64,000 nucleotides of DNA, taken from positions 1 to 64,000 of the forward strand of contig JAEEVW010000008.1 of the NCBI GenBank assembly GCA_016291085.1, written 5' to 3'. Origin of the DNA: Prevotella sp. Its GTDB lineage: Bacteria > Bacteroidota > Bacteroidia > Bacteroidales > Bacteroidaceae. The translations under genes and the position numbers were made by a program. Under the pieces are notes generated by a model. That model saw nothing but the letters and a program-made list of their open reading frames with translations, was not told the origin of the DNA and did not search any database. Positions 8,103 to 15,565 of the stretch are shown piece after piece; within the stretch, counting starts at the first letter, position 1, and each line of letters opens with the position of its first letter.

Positions 8103-11100
8103 TTATTCCTGTGGCAAGAGCACAACGCCGTGCTGCTTCTTGCCGTCCATCATGATTTTCAGCGGATGGTTGAAGCGCACGTGGCGTACGTATTGCGTTT
8201 CCTCGACGGCAGGCATGGCGTCCAGCACGTCGGTTTGCAGGATGCCGTCGCCCGTATAGGTGTTGATGGTGAAGTATCCCACTCCGAACGACGTCAGGTT
8301 CTGGAAGAAGTGTGTGCCCTGCGAGGGGTCGACGTGGTAGTTCTTCAGTCCGGCCTCGACGATGACGCGTGCTGCTGAGATGTGCGGCCACTTGACGGGA
8401 ATGCCCAGCCAGTAGTCGCTGCTGCCCCAGCGGCCCGGACCAATGAGCACGTAGTTGGCTCCTGTCGTACCATCCTCCGAAGTGTATTTCCCGTCCAGGA
8501 ACTTACGGTTAATCTGCTCAATCTCTTCGGCAATCTGCGGGTTGTTGGCAGCTGTGAAGTCATCGTCAGTCTTGACGTAGACCACATCGACGACATCCTC
8601 CGAGATGCCATGACCCAGCGAGTTGTGCGAGCGCAGCAGACATTGCTCGTCGGGAATGGCTGCCAAATCTTCGTCCAACACCTGTTTCGAGTCGACGATG
8701 GGGCGTATCTGCAACAGGTAGAAGTCGCCCGTTGTGCTTTGTCCCTGACCGTTCAGGTTGCAGGCGAACTCAATCTCCACAGGGCGTCGCATCTCTTCGG
8801 AGCCCAACTTCTGCGACAGTTGCAGGATTTCGGGCAGGGGAAATATGTCGTGCTGCAGGACACCGCTGAACGAGAGCACCTTGCGCCCTCCCTCGTAGAT
8901 GCCGTCGCGGATAATCTGGTCGACGGGGTCGTAGGTAGAGGCGATACCATGCAGCGAGTTGTCCTTATCGGCCTCTTTTACACGCAGATTCAGGATGTTG
9001 AATCCGTCGTCCACCTTGAAGTCGTCGCCTACATGGCTCATGTCGAGGGCGTAGAATCGCGTCTGCGTTTCCCTCAGCGCTGTGTCCATCTCGCTGGTCT
9101 GTAACACCTGCTTGGGGTGGTGGGGCGACACGCGCAGCGTCTGTCCGCCGTCGACGATATATTTTCCCAGACCTAATGCCAGCGACGCGATACCCTCTTC
9201 GGCCAGCTCGTCGCCAATGGGGTAGTAGTTCAGCGAGCGGAGCACACCCGAGAAGGTGGGGTAGAAGCGCTGGTTGTATTGCTTTCCTACGACTTCCTGC
9301 AGGATGACGGCCATCTTCTCTTGGTCGATGACGTTCGACGTGGCTGTCATGTAGGCCTTCGAGTCGCGGTAGTACACCGAGGCATAGACACCCTTGATGG
9401 CACAGGCCAGCATGCGCAGCATCTCGTACTTGTCGTCCAGATAGGGAATCATATAGGTGGAGTAGATGCCTGCGAAGGGCTGGTAGTGCGAGTCCTCGAG
9501 CAGCGACGACGAGCGCACGGCGATGGGTGACTTTACGGCGTCGAAGAACGTGAAGAAGTCGGCTATCAGCGCGTCGGGCAGCTGAGCGCGCATAAAGTGC
9601 TGCAGGATTTCCTCGTCGGGGGCGTCGCTCAGGGCAATGCCCCACAGGTTGTTCTCATCCATGAACTGGTCGAAGAAGTCGGTACACAGCACGACGGTCT
9701 TCGGAATCTGCACGGTGGCATTCTCAAAGTGGTTCAGTTCGGGGTGGCGCTTGATGATGTTGTCGAGGAACGCCAGACCGCGTCCCTTACCTCCCAACGA
9801 GCCCTCACCGATGCGGGCGAAGTGGGCATAGCGGTCGAACTTCAGACGGTCGAACACAGCCACGACACCGATGTTCTTCATGCGGCGGTATTGCACGATG
9901 GCGTCGAAGATAATCTGGCGGTGGGCATCGACGTCCTGCAGTTTGTGCCACGTTACCGTTTTCAGGAACTGCGACACAGGGAATATGGCTCGCGCACAGA
10001 GCCAGCGGCTCATGTGGTTGCGGCGGATATGGCGCAACAGCGAGTCGTGGGGAATCTTGAAGATGCTGTCCTGCAACTCCTTCAGCGTCGACACGCGGGC
10101 CACCTCCTCCTTGGTGACTGGGTCGCGGAAGATGAAGTCGCCGAATCCCATGTGCTCTTCGATGAGCTGGCGCAGGTCGACGTTCATCTTCTTCGAGTTC
10201 TTGTCGACGAAATGGAAGTGCTCGGCCTCGGCCTTTGCCTTGTTCTGAATCTCCGAACTCTGCAGGATGAGCGGCACGTATTCATCGCGACGACGAATCT
10301 CGCGCAACAGTTTCAGACCCGCCTCGGGATCTCCTTCCTCGACGTGTGCCAGACGGCCGTTCGTGCCCTGCATGGGGAATCGCGTGTCGGAGATGACGCC
10401 CAGCACGTTGTCGTGATACATCTCGTACCAGTGTATGGCTTCCTCGTACGTTGTGGCCAGCACCACCTTCGGTCGTCCTCGCTTTCGCTGTGCGGCAGAG
10501 TGGGGGTTCAGCGCCTCCGTCGAGAAGTTTTTCGACTGCTCCAGGATGTAGTTATACAGGTTGGGCAGCACCGACGAATAGAATCGGATGTTGTCCTCCA
10601 CCAGCAGAATCATCTGCACACCGGCCTCCTTGATGTCGTGCTCGATGTTCATCTGGTCCTCTATCAGCTTGATAATCGACAGGATGAGGTTCGTGTTGCC
10701 CAGCCAGCAGAACACGTAGTCGAATATCGACATGTCCTCGTTCTCGATGCGCTTCGTTATGCCGTGCGAGAATGGTGTCAGCACCACGCAGGGAATGTAG
10801 GGCGCCATCTTCTTCACATCGCGGGCTACGGCGAAGGCGTCGTTGTCGGCATTACCAGGCATACAGATCACCAGGTCGATGTCCGTTGTCTGCAGCACGT
10901 GGTCGGCCTCCTCCGTCGTCGACACCTGCGTGAACGATGGCGGATAGCGCATACCCAGCTCTGAGTATTCGTCGAACAGCTTCTCGTCGATGCGCCCGTC
11001 ATCCTCCAGCATGAAGGCGTCGTAGGGGTTGGCCACTATCAGGATGTTGAAGATGCGCTTCGTCATCAGGTTGACGAACGACACATCTTTCAGAAAGAAG

Positions 11101-11132
11101 TTGTTAAACTCCTGTGGTATGTTTGCATTCAT
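8103..11132 (-). CDS. Receiver-domain / PEP-pyruvate-binding (PPDK N-terminal type) fusion protein
   Basis: A protein of 1009 aa if it starts at 11132. Residues about 25-150 look like a degenerate receiver fold. Residues about 170-370 look like a second receiver with acidic LVEDN, a candidate phospho-acceptor Asp in VISDTRFP and a Lys in FVDKNSKK. From about 450 comes the ATP-binding domain of PEP synthase/PPDK (VRSSSLLEDSHYQPFAG, GPGRWGSSDYWLG). The phospho-His swivelling domain and the PEP-utilising barrel are absent, so it is not a full PEP synthase. The frame opens further to 11276, but a perfect promoter (11154-11185) lies inside that extension, so the ATG at 11132 is preferred. The reaction is unknown; a signalling phosphotransfer role is inference. 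Confidence 0.8.
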   Translation of the reverse strand: MNANIPQEFNNFFLKDVSFVNLMTKRIFNILIVANPYDAFMLEDDGRIDEKLFDEYSELGMRYPPSFTQVSTTEEADHVLQTTDIDLVICMPGNADNDAFAVARDVKKMAPYIPCVVLTPFSHGITKRIENEDMSIFDYVFCWLGNTNLILSIIKLIEDQMNIEHDIKEAGVQMILLVEDNIRFYSSVLPNLYNYILEQSKNFSTEALNPHSAAQRKRGRPKVVLATTYEEAIHWYEMYHDNVLGVISDTRFPMQGTNGRLAHVEEGDPEAGLKLLREIRRRDEYVPLILQSSEIQNKAKAEAEHFHFVDKNSKKMNVDLRQLIEEHMGFGDFIFRDPVTKEEVARVSTLKELQDSIFKIPHDSLLRHIRRNHMSRWLCARAIFPVSQFLKTVTWHKLQDVDAHRQIIFDAIVQYRRMKNIGVVAVFDRLKFDRYAHFARIGEGSLGGKGRGLAFLDNIIKRHPELNHFENATVQIPKTVVLCTDFFDQFMDENNLWGIALSDAPDEEILQHFMRAQLPDALIADFFTFFDAVKSPIAVRSSSLLEDSHYQPFAGIYSTYMIPYLDDKYEMLRMLACAIKGVYASVYYRDSKAYMTATSNVIDQEKMAVILQEVVGKQYNQRFYPTFSGVLRSLNYYPIGDELAEEGIASLALGLGKYIVDGGQTLRVSPHHPKQVLQTSEMDTALRETQTRFYALDMSHVGDDFKVDDGFNILNLRVKEADKDNSLHGIASTYDPVDQIIRDGIYEGGRKVLSFSGVLQHDIFPLPEILQLSQKLGSEEMRRPVEIEFACNLNGQGQSTTGDFYLLQIRPIVDSKQVLDEDLAAIPDEQCLLRSHNSLGHGISEDVVDVVYVKTDDDFTAANNPQIAEEIEQINRKFLDGKYTSEDGTTGANYVLIGPGRWGSSDYWLGIPVKWPHISAARVIVEAGLKNYHVDPSQGTHFFQNLTSFGVGYFTINTYTGDGILQTDVLDAMPAVEETQYVRHVRFNHPLKIMMDGKKQHGVVLLPQE

Positions 11133-11153
11133 TGCGTCTTGGTCTTTTGCCTG

Positions 11154-11185
11154 CAAAGATAGCATCTTTCTCTGAAAAAACCAAA
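11154..11185 (-). promoter_or_regulatory. Promoter of the PEP-binding fusion gene
   Basis: On the minus strand TTTG (11182-11185), a 20-base spacer and TATCTTTG (11154-11161) match the Bacteroidota -33/-7 consensus exactly. The predicted transcript starts only about 15 bases before the ATG at 11132. Confidence 0.85.
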
Positions 11186-11195
11186 TCATTGCCTT

Positions 11196-11237
11196 AGTTT
11201 TATCATCCATCGACGCAGTTTTATCATCCATCGTCGC
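11196..11237. repeat. Two tandem 21-bp repeats upstream of a promoter
   Basis: AGTTTTATCATCCATCGACGC (11196-11216) is followed directly by the same 21 bases with one change (A to T at the 18th base, 11217-11237), then AGTTTTA again. The array lies just upstream of the -33 box of the minus-strand promoter, two helical turns per unit, which suits an activator or repressor site. Confidence 0.9.
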
Positions 11238-11340
11238 AGTTTTAACTTTACAAGCAACCTTCCAACCTTTTATCAAGGCGCTGACAACCTTTTAGGCTGT
11301 ACCTTCGTGCATTTTCTATGTTATGTTTTCCCCCAGCAAC

Positions 11341-11372
11341 CCCTAGTATATCTTTTTACTCCCTTTAAGTAT
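11341..11372. repeat. 32-base intergenic element, copy 1
   Basis: CCCTAGTATATCTTTTTACT followed by CCCTTTAAGTAT. A close copy is at 15273-15305. Each has two AGTAT half-sites 23-24 bases apart around a pyrimidine tract. This copy lies about 60-100 bases upstream of the predicted start of the winged-helix gene transcript. Confidence 0.8.
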
Positions 11373-11405
11373 AAAAATGCAAAGCATCAAAAAACCGGCT
11401 GAGAA

Positions 11406-11437
11406 TTTGGATGTTACAAAAATAATGCCTATATTTG
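11406..11437 (+). promoter_or_regulatory. Promoter of the membrane winged-helix regulator
   Basis: TTTG (11406-11409), a 20-base spacer, TATATTTG (11430-11437). This sets the coding start at the ATG at 11468 rather than the GTG/ATG-like codons further upstream in the frame. Confidence 0.85.
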
Positions 11438-11467
11438 CAAGCACAAAAAGGCAAAAGAGGATTCGTC

Positions 11468-12178
11468 ATGAAACAACAACAATTTGCAGTCATCGTGCTT
11501 TTTGCACTGATTATCGCTTCGAGTCTGACAAGCATTGGTAGCTATAACTCCACAAGCAGGTTGGTTTGTGAGGATATGGACAGAGCGCTGGCTTTGGCCT
11601 TGGAGGAACAGCAGAGCGATGTTATTAACCAGGATACCATCCGCACATTTAATAACCACTTGCAGATAGCGGAACTGCGAGGAAAAGCGACTCTGGCAGT
11701 CGATACCCGTGGACAGAAGTTCAAGGCGTACGCTCACTGCTCTGAGGCGACTATCTTCAGCCTGTCAGACCAAAGGCCAGCAACTGTCCTGTGGGTGTTG
11801 ACTGGATTTTGGGCAATGCTGATGTGGTATCGTCGTCGGCAATCGGCTGTGGGTGAACCATTAACGGTGACTGTTGCCAATAGGAATGCCTTTGGTGGAT
11901 TGACATACTTAGAAGAGGATGGTCGCTTCTATGCTGCCGATGGCAATTTAGTACAGCTCACCCCCATGCAGCATCAGCTGATGGAGATGTTCTTCCAGTC
12001 ACCATCGCATTCACTGACGAAAGCAGAGATTTGTAATGCTCTCTGGCCCAAGAAACCCGATGCCAGTGAGACACTTTACACCCTGATTCGCAGGCTAAAG
12101 CCTGTCATAGAGCAACATTCAGACCTTAAAATCGAATCAGACCGCAGCAAGGCTTATCGACTGAGAATCAAACAATGA
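11468..12178 (+). CDS. Membrane-anchored winged-helix transcriptional regulator
   Basis: A 236-aa protein starting MKQQQFAVIVLFALIIASSL. There is an N-terminal transmembrane or signal-anchor segment (about 7-24), a periplasmic stretch of about 75 residues, a second hydrophobic segment (ATVLWVLTGFWAMLMWY) and a cytosolic C-terminal OmpR-type winged helix (LTPMQHQLMEMFFQSPSHSL, then LWPKKPDASETLYTLIRRLK). This is the ToxR-like layout in which a periplasmic signal controls a membrane-bound DNA-binding domain. The target is unknown; the following DUF2723 and DUF3098 genes are the nearest candidates. Confidence 0.8.
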   Translation: MKQQQFAVIVLFALIIASSLTSIGSYNSTSRLVCEDMDRALALALEEQQSDVINQDTIRTFNNHLQIAELRGKATLAVDTRGQKFKAYAHCSEATIFSLSDQRPATVLWVLTGFWAMLMWYRRRQSAVGEPLTVTVANRNAFGGLTYLEEDGRFYAADGNLVQLTPMQHQLMEMFFQSPSHSLTKAEICNALWPKKPDASETLYTLIRRLKPVIEQHSDLKIESDRSKAYRLRIKQ

Positions 12179-12190
12179 AAGAATGAAATG

Positions 12191-12240
12191 CTGACATCTG
12201 CCTGACAGGCAAATGTCAGACAAATGTCAGACAGTTTTTT
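12191..12240 (+). terminator. Hairpin with tandem 11-bp repeat and T-run
   Basis: CTGACAT-c-TGCCT, loop GAC, AGGCA-a-ATGTCAG (12191-12219) forms a long stem. The 11-mer AAATGTCAGAC occurs twice in tandem (12211-12221, 12222-12232), so the right arm can pair in two registers, and a six-T run follows at 12235. It probably terminates the regulator transcript; the alternative pairing could also serve as an attenuator for the gene at 12291. Confidence 0.75.
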
Positions 12241-12290
12241 CGAGCCTTTCGTTATTTGTTGCTACCTTCGCCGAAAAATTCAAGCGAAGC

Positions 12291-14921
12291 ATGATGCAAC
12301 AAACAACATTTACGAAATTCAACACCCTCATGGCATGGCTCTCGTTTGCCATTTCCGCTGTGGTGTACGGGCTCACTATAGAGCCAACGGCCAGCCTTTG
12401 GGACTGTCCTGAATTCATTGCGTGCGGATATAAATTAGAAATCGGGCACCCGCCTGGCGCACCATTCTTCATGCTGGTGGCCAACCTCTTTGCTCAGTTT
12501 GCTAGCAATCCATCGCAGGTGGCCATGATGGTGAATCTACTGTCTGCCCTCTTAAGTGCAGGCTGCATCTTCTTCCTGTTTCTCACCATTACGCATCTGG
12601 CCAAGAAACTGATTTGTCCGGATAGTGACACGTTGAGCATTCCCAATGCCATCACCATCGAGATATGCGGAATGGTGGGTGCATTAGCATACACCTTCAG
12701 CGATACGTTCTGGTTCTCGGCAGTCGAGGCTGAAGTCTATGCCTTTTCTTCGTTTTTGACAGCTCTCATGTTTTGGCTCATCTTGAAATGGGAAGATAAG
12801 ACCGAAGACCGCTGGATTGTCCTGATTGCTTACATCACAGGTTTGTCTATTGGTGTTCATCTGCTCTGTCTGCTTTGTCTGCCAGCGATGTCGTTCGTGG
12901 TCTATTTCCGTCATGCTAAGCGTATTACATCGATGGGTTTACTCAAGACACTCATAGCAGGCTTCACACTTGTGGCCATCATCCTCTATGGCATCATTCC
13001 GGGTGTGGTGAAACTTGGCTACTGCGCCTTACTACTGCCTGTGGTACTCGTTGTTGTCTATTACAAGATGCGCAGTCGACGATACAAGTTGGCGATAGCC
13101 TGCGTGCTGATGATACTCGCTGGATATAGCAGCTATGGTGTTATTTTCATTCGTGCGAATGCAAAACCGCCAATGTGTGAAAATGCACCAGACAATTTCT
13201 CAAAGTTAAGCAGCTATTTGAATCGCGAACAATACGGGTACACACCACTTTATCCCCGCATCTATTCCCAGCGACATGCGAAGGCATACGAGGACTGGAT
13301 GGGAGACATCGAAAGTCATGATGGCGAACCTACCAAGGCCGAAAACCTTCGTTTCTTTATCTCCTACCAAGTAAATTTCATGTATTGGCGTTACTTTCTG
13401 TGGAACTTCGTGGGACGCCAGAACAATATTCAAGGGAATGGTGAGGTGGAACACGGCAACTGGATAACAGGCATCCGATGGATAGACGACTGGCTGTTGG
13501 GCTGTGACACGTCGAAACTGCCATCAGACCTGGCACAGAACAAAGGACATAATGTATTCTATGCCCTTCCGCTTCTGCTTGGTTTAGCAGGCATCATCTG
13601 GCAATGGCGCAAAGGTCGTGAGGGCAAACAGCAGCTTTGGATTGTTACTCTGCTATTCCTGATGACTGGTCTGGCCATCGTGGTTTACCTCAATCAGACA
13701 CCAGTCCAACCACGTGAGCGCGACTACGCCTACGCAGGCTCATTCTATGCCTTTGCCATTTGGATAGGTTTGGGCGCAGGACTATTAAGTGAAAAGGTAA
13801 AAGTGAAAAGTGAAAAATTTGCTACCGCCATTACTGCCGTTGTTTGTGCTGTTTGTCTGGCGGTTCCACTGCAGATGGCTTCACAGACATGGGACGACCA
13901 CGATCGTTCAGGGCGTTACACCTGCCGTGACTTCGGAGCTAACTATCTGATGACCATGCAGGATGAAGGGAATCCCATCATTCTGACGAACGGCGACAAC
14001 GACACGTTCCCACTCTGGTATAATCAAGAGGTAGAGGGCGTGAGGACTGATACGCGCGACTGCAATATGGAGTATCTGCAAACGGATTGGTATATCGATC
14101 AGATGAAAAGTCCGGCATATAACTCGCCAGCCCTGCCCATCAGCCTTCAACACGAAGACTACCAGGAGGGCCAGCTTGAATATCTGCCCATCGACACCGA
14201 TAGTCTAACCATTGGATCAGGGAAAAACAAGATGACCGTATCGCTCAAAGGCAAACAGGGGCTTTTCAAGAACGAGCTCATGGTGCTTGAGATGTTGTCG
14301 CATGCAGACTGGAACCGCCCCATCTACCTATCCATCAGCATGGGTTCCGACATGCTTTCATTCCTCCGCGATCACTTGGTACTGGAAGGGCTTGCCTATC
14401 GTGTGTCACCAACGGCGAAAGGTCAGCAAGTGGACGTAGAACGGCTCTACGACAACATCATGCATCGCTTCCGTTACGGTGGCCTTAACACAAAGGGAAT
14501 TTATGTGGACGAAGACATGAAGCACTTGGCCAATACACACCAACTCATCATGGGTATACTCATTGATTCGCTACTGCAACAAGGTGACACCAAACGCGCG
14601 TTGGCCGTATGCCAGAAATGGCAAAAGGAGATGCCACAGGATAATGTACCCTATACCGAGTCTGCACTTTCAATGGCGCGATGTTTCTATACGGCCAACC
14701 AGCTGAAGCAGGGTGACGTAATTGTCAACGACTTGTTGCGCCGTGCTGACGAATGGCTTTCGTGGATTGGAACCATCACTCCCTCACGGCGCCAAGGCTC
14801 TGACTATTCACGTTACGTCTGGTTGAAAACCATGCAGCAAGCACTGTTAGTAGCCTCCCAATACGACAGAACAGAAATCATTCAACAATACATCCATCAA
14901 TATGAGCACAATTGTCAATAA
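12291..14921 (+). CDS. DUF2723 family polytopic membrane protein (TMEM260/GT117-like)
   Basis: An 876-aa protein with about a dozen membrane segments in the first 570 residues and a large soluble C terminus. The N terminus (MAWLSFAISAVVYGLTIEPTAS-type) with SLWDCPEFIACGYKLEIGHP is the DUF2723 hallmark. Human TMEM260, in the same family, is an O-mannosyltransferase, so a lipid-linked sugar transfer role is plausible but unproven here. Upstream in-frame codons to 12213 belong to the repeat/terminator region, so the ATG pair at 12291 is preferred. A heptamer array lies inside the gene at 13789-13816. Confidence 0.85.
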   Translation: MMQQTTFTKFNTLMAWLSFAISAVVYGLTIEPTASLWDCPEFIACGYKLEIGHPPGAPFFMLVANLFAQFASNPSQVAMMVNLLSALLSAGCIFFLFLTITHLAKKLICPDSDTLSIPNAITIEICGMVGALAYTFSDTFWFSAVEAEVYAFSSFLTALMFWLILKWEDKTEDRWIVLIAYITGLSIGVHLLCLLCLPAMSFVVYFRHAKRITSMGLLKTLIAGFTLVAIILYGIIPGVVKLGYCALLLPVVLVVVYYKMRSRRYKLAIACVLMILAGYSSYGVIFIRANAKPPMCENAPDNFSKLSSYLNREQYGYTPLYPRIYSQRHAKAYEDWMGDIESHDGEPTKAENLRFFISYQVNFMYWRYFLWNFVGRQNNIQGNGEVEHGNWITGIRWIDDWLLGCDTSKLPSDLAQNKGHNVFYALPLLLGLAGIIWQWRKGREGKQQLWIVTLLFLMTGLAIVVYLNQTPVQPRERDYAYAGSFYAFAIWIGLGAGLLSEKVKVKSEKFATAITAVVCAVCLAVPLQMASQTWDDHDRSGRYTCRDFGANYLMTMQDEGNPIILTNGDNDTFPLWYNQEVEGVRTDTRDCNMEYLQTDWYIDQMKSPAYNSPALPISLQHEDYQEGQLEYLPIDTDSLTIGSGKNKMTVSLKGKQGLFKNELMVLEMLSHADWNRPIYLSISMGSDMLSFLRDHLVLEGLAYRVSPTAKGQQVDVERLYDNIMHRFRYGGLNTKGIYVDEDMKHLANTHQLIMGILIDSLLQQGDTKRALAVCQKWQKEMPQDNVPYTESALSMARCFYTANQLKQGDVIVNDLLRRADEWLSWIGTITPSRRQGSDYSRYVWLKTMQQALLVASQYDRTEIIQQYIHQYEHNCQ
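13789..13816. repeat. Heptamer array inside the DUF2723 gene
   Basis: Units GTGAAAA, GGTAAAA, GTGAAAA, GTGAAAA. They encode SEKVKVKSEK, a charged stretch just before a membrane segment (residues about 501-510). Four 7-nt units are 28 bases, so gain or loss of one unit would shift the frame. Similar units lie between parB and the DUF5683 gene at 50881. Confidence 0.95.
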
Positions 14922-15180
14922 GTTCCACGACTTACTTACCCGTCGACGCATTATCATCGTTGCCTGTCTCTTCGTTATCGTTGGTTATATGCTAATGTCC
15001 GGCCCGGGAAGTTCTCTCTCTGAGAGTGTGGCGTTCTCTCTTCGAGAGTGTGGCGTTGCAATGCAATCAGAACAGTCCTTCAATCCCGACATCTTCTCGA
15101 CACGCAGAATAGTCATAGCACCTATCTTCTGCCTGGCAGGTTACCTGCTGATAATAGTCGGGATCCTCTACAAAAAGTAA
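14902..15180 (+). CDS. DUF3098 small membrane protein with a repeat-encoded insertion
   Basis: A 92-aa protein with two membrane helices. The family core is visible: VGYMLMSGPGSS before, and FNPDIFSTRRIVIAPIFCLA after, an unusual segment of about 17-20 residues (LSESVAFSLRECGVAM). DUF3098 proteins as known have GPG followed almost directly by the FNPD motif, so the segment looks inserted; it is coded by a 22-bp tandem hairpin repeat. The ATG overlaps the end of the DUF2723 gene by 20 bases, so the two are co-translated. Confidence 0.85.
   Translation: MSTIVNKFHDLLTRRRIIIVACLFVIVGYMLMSGPGSSLSESVAFSLRECGVAMQSEQSFNPDIFSTRRIVIAPIFCLAGYLLIIVGILYKK
15011..15054. repeat. 22-bp tandem hairpin repeat inside the DUF3098 gene
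   Basis: GTTCTCTCTCTGAGAGTGTG(GC) is followed by the same 22 bases with two changes. Each unit contains an inverted CTCTC/GAGAG. A further short palindrome TTGCAATGCAA follows at 15056. The frame is open throughout. Confidence 0.95.
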
Positions 15181-15229
15181 CTTGTGAGTGACCAAGGGAC
15201 GTCCCCTGGCGCCTCCGTCCCTGCTACCT

Positions 15230-15262
15230 CCCGTCTGAATCCCTATTCGGACGGGGCTCTTT
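15230..15262 (+). terminator. Probable terminator after the DUF3098 gene
   Basis: CCCGTCTGAAT (15230-15240), loop CCCT, ATTCGGACGGG (15245-15255): an 11-bp stem with one G-T pair. The following tract GCTCTTTCCCC is pyrimidine-rich but has no long T-run, so termination may be partial. Confidence 0.6.
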
Positions 15263-15272
15263 CCCCTTCAAG

Positions 15273-15305
15273 CCCTAGTATGTCTTTTTGCTCCCTTTTA
15301 GTATC
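15273..15305. repeat. 32-base intergenic element, copy 2
   Basis: CCCTAGTATGTCTTTTTGCT followed by CCCTTTTAGTATC. It differs from the copy at 11341 by two substitutions and one extra T. This copy sits between two convergent terminators, not before a promoter. Confidence 0.8.
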
Positions 15306-15344
15306 AAGAAAATGGAGTCCGCACTGATGGGTGCGGACTCCATT
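15306..15344 (-). terminator. Terminator of the minus-strand peptide operon
   Basis: AATGGAGTCCGCAC (15311-15324), loop TGATGG, GTGCGGACTCCATT (15331-15344): a perfect 14-bp stem. Read on the minus strand it is followed by TTTTCTTG. It lies 30 bases past the stop of the 63-aa gene. Confidence 0.85.
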
Positions 15345-15373
15345 AACAATAGGATGAGTATTCTCCTTGACTG

Positions 15374-15565
15374 TTATTCGAAGAGGAACGACGGCATGCC
15401 GAAAATGCCTGCGTCATCCAATCCTGGAGCCATGGCCGGTTCGTCGCCTCCGCTACCGCCTTCAATACCGATATCAGTATTAACATCATAACTACCTGCC
15501 AGCAAGGGCTGGTAACTGTTAATCTCTATAACCTCCATCTGAGGTGTCAAATATGTCTTTTTCAT
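15374..15565 (-). CDS. Small peptide of the MKKxYxxPxM type, coupled to a surface protein
   Basis: A 63-aa product starting MKKTYLTPQMEVIEINSYQP then LLAGS, followed by an acidic, Gly-rich tail ending MPSFLFE. Its ATG overlaps the stop of the upstream 1312-aa gene by 4 bases (ATGA), so it is almost certainly translated with it. It aligns at its first 25 residues with the 53-aa product at 52926-53087 (pattern MKKxYxxPxMxV, then S, LL and S). There is no clear signal peptide or Cys. Function is unknown; a partner, chaperone or secreted peptide are possibilities only. Confidence 0.75.
   Translation of the reverse strand: MKKTYLTPQMEVIEINSYQPLLAGSYDVNTDIGIEGGSGGDEPAMAPGLDDAGIFGMPSFLFE

Larger units (their letters stand above)
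11133..11467. other. Divergent control region between the PEP-binding gene and the winged-helix gene
   Basis: This 335-base stretch holds no gene. It carries the minus-strand promoter (11154-11185), a 21-bp tandem repeat (11196-11237), a 32-base element recurring at 15273 (11341-11372) and the plus-strand promoter (11406-11437). Confidence 0.85.

Noticed and set aside
9597..10964. 455-codon open frame on the + strand opposite the receiver/PEP-binding gene
   Set aside because: It is the mirror of a high-G+C coding strand. The minus-strand frame has clear domains, a promoter and a better start; the + frame has His/Val/Leu-rich composition and no recognisable motif.
11133..11276. 48-residue N-terminal extension of the PEP-binding fusion
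   Set aside because: A consensus -33/-7 promoter and a 21-bp tandem repeat lie inside it; the repeat makes the MDDKTASMDDKT sequence. The ATG at 11132 is the better start.
12213..12290. 26-residue extension of the DUF2723 protein
   Set aside because: It runs through the upstream terminator T-run and repeat; family members begin near the MMQQTTFTK position.
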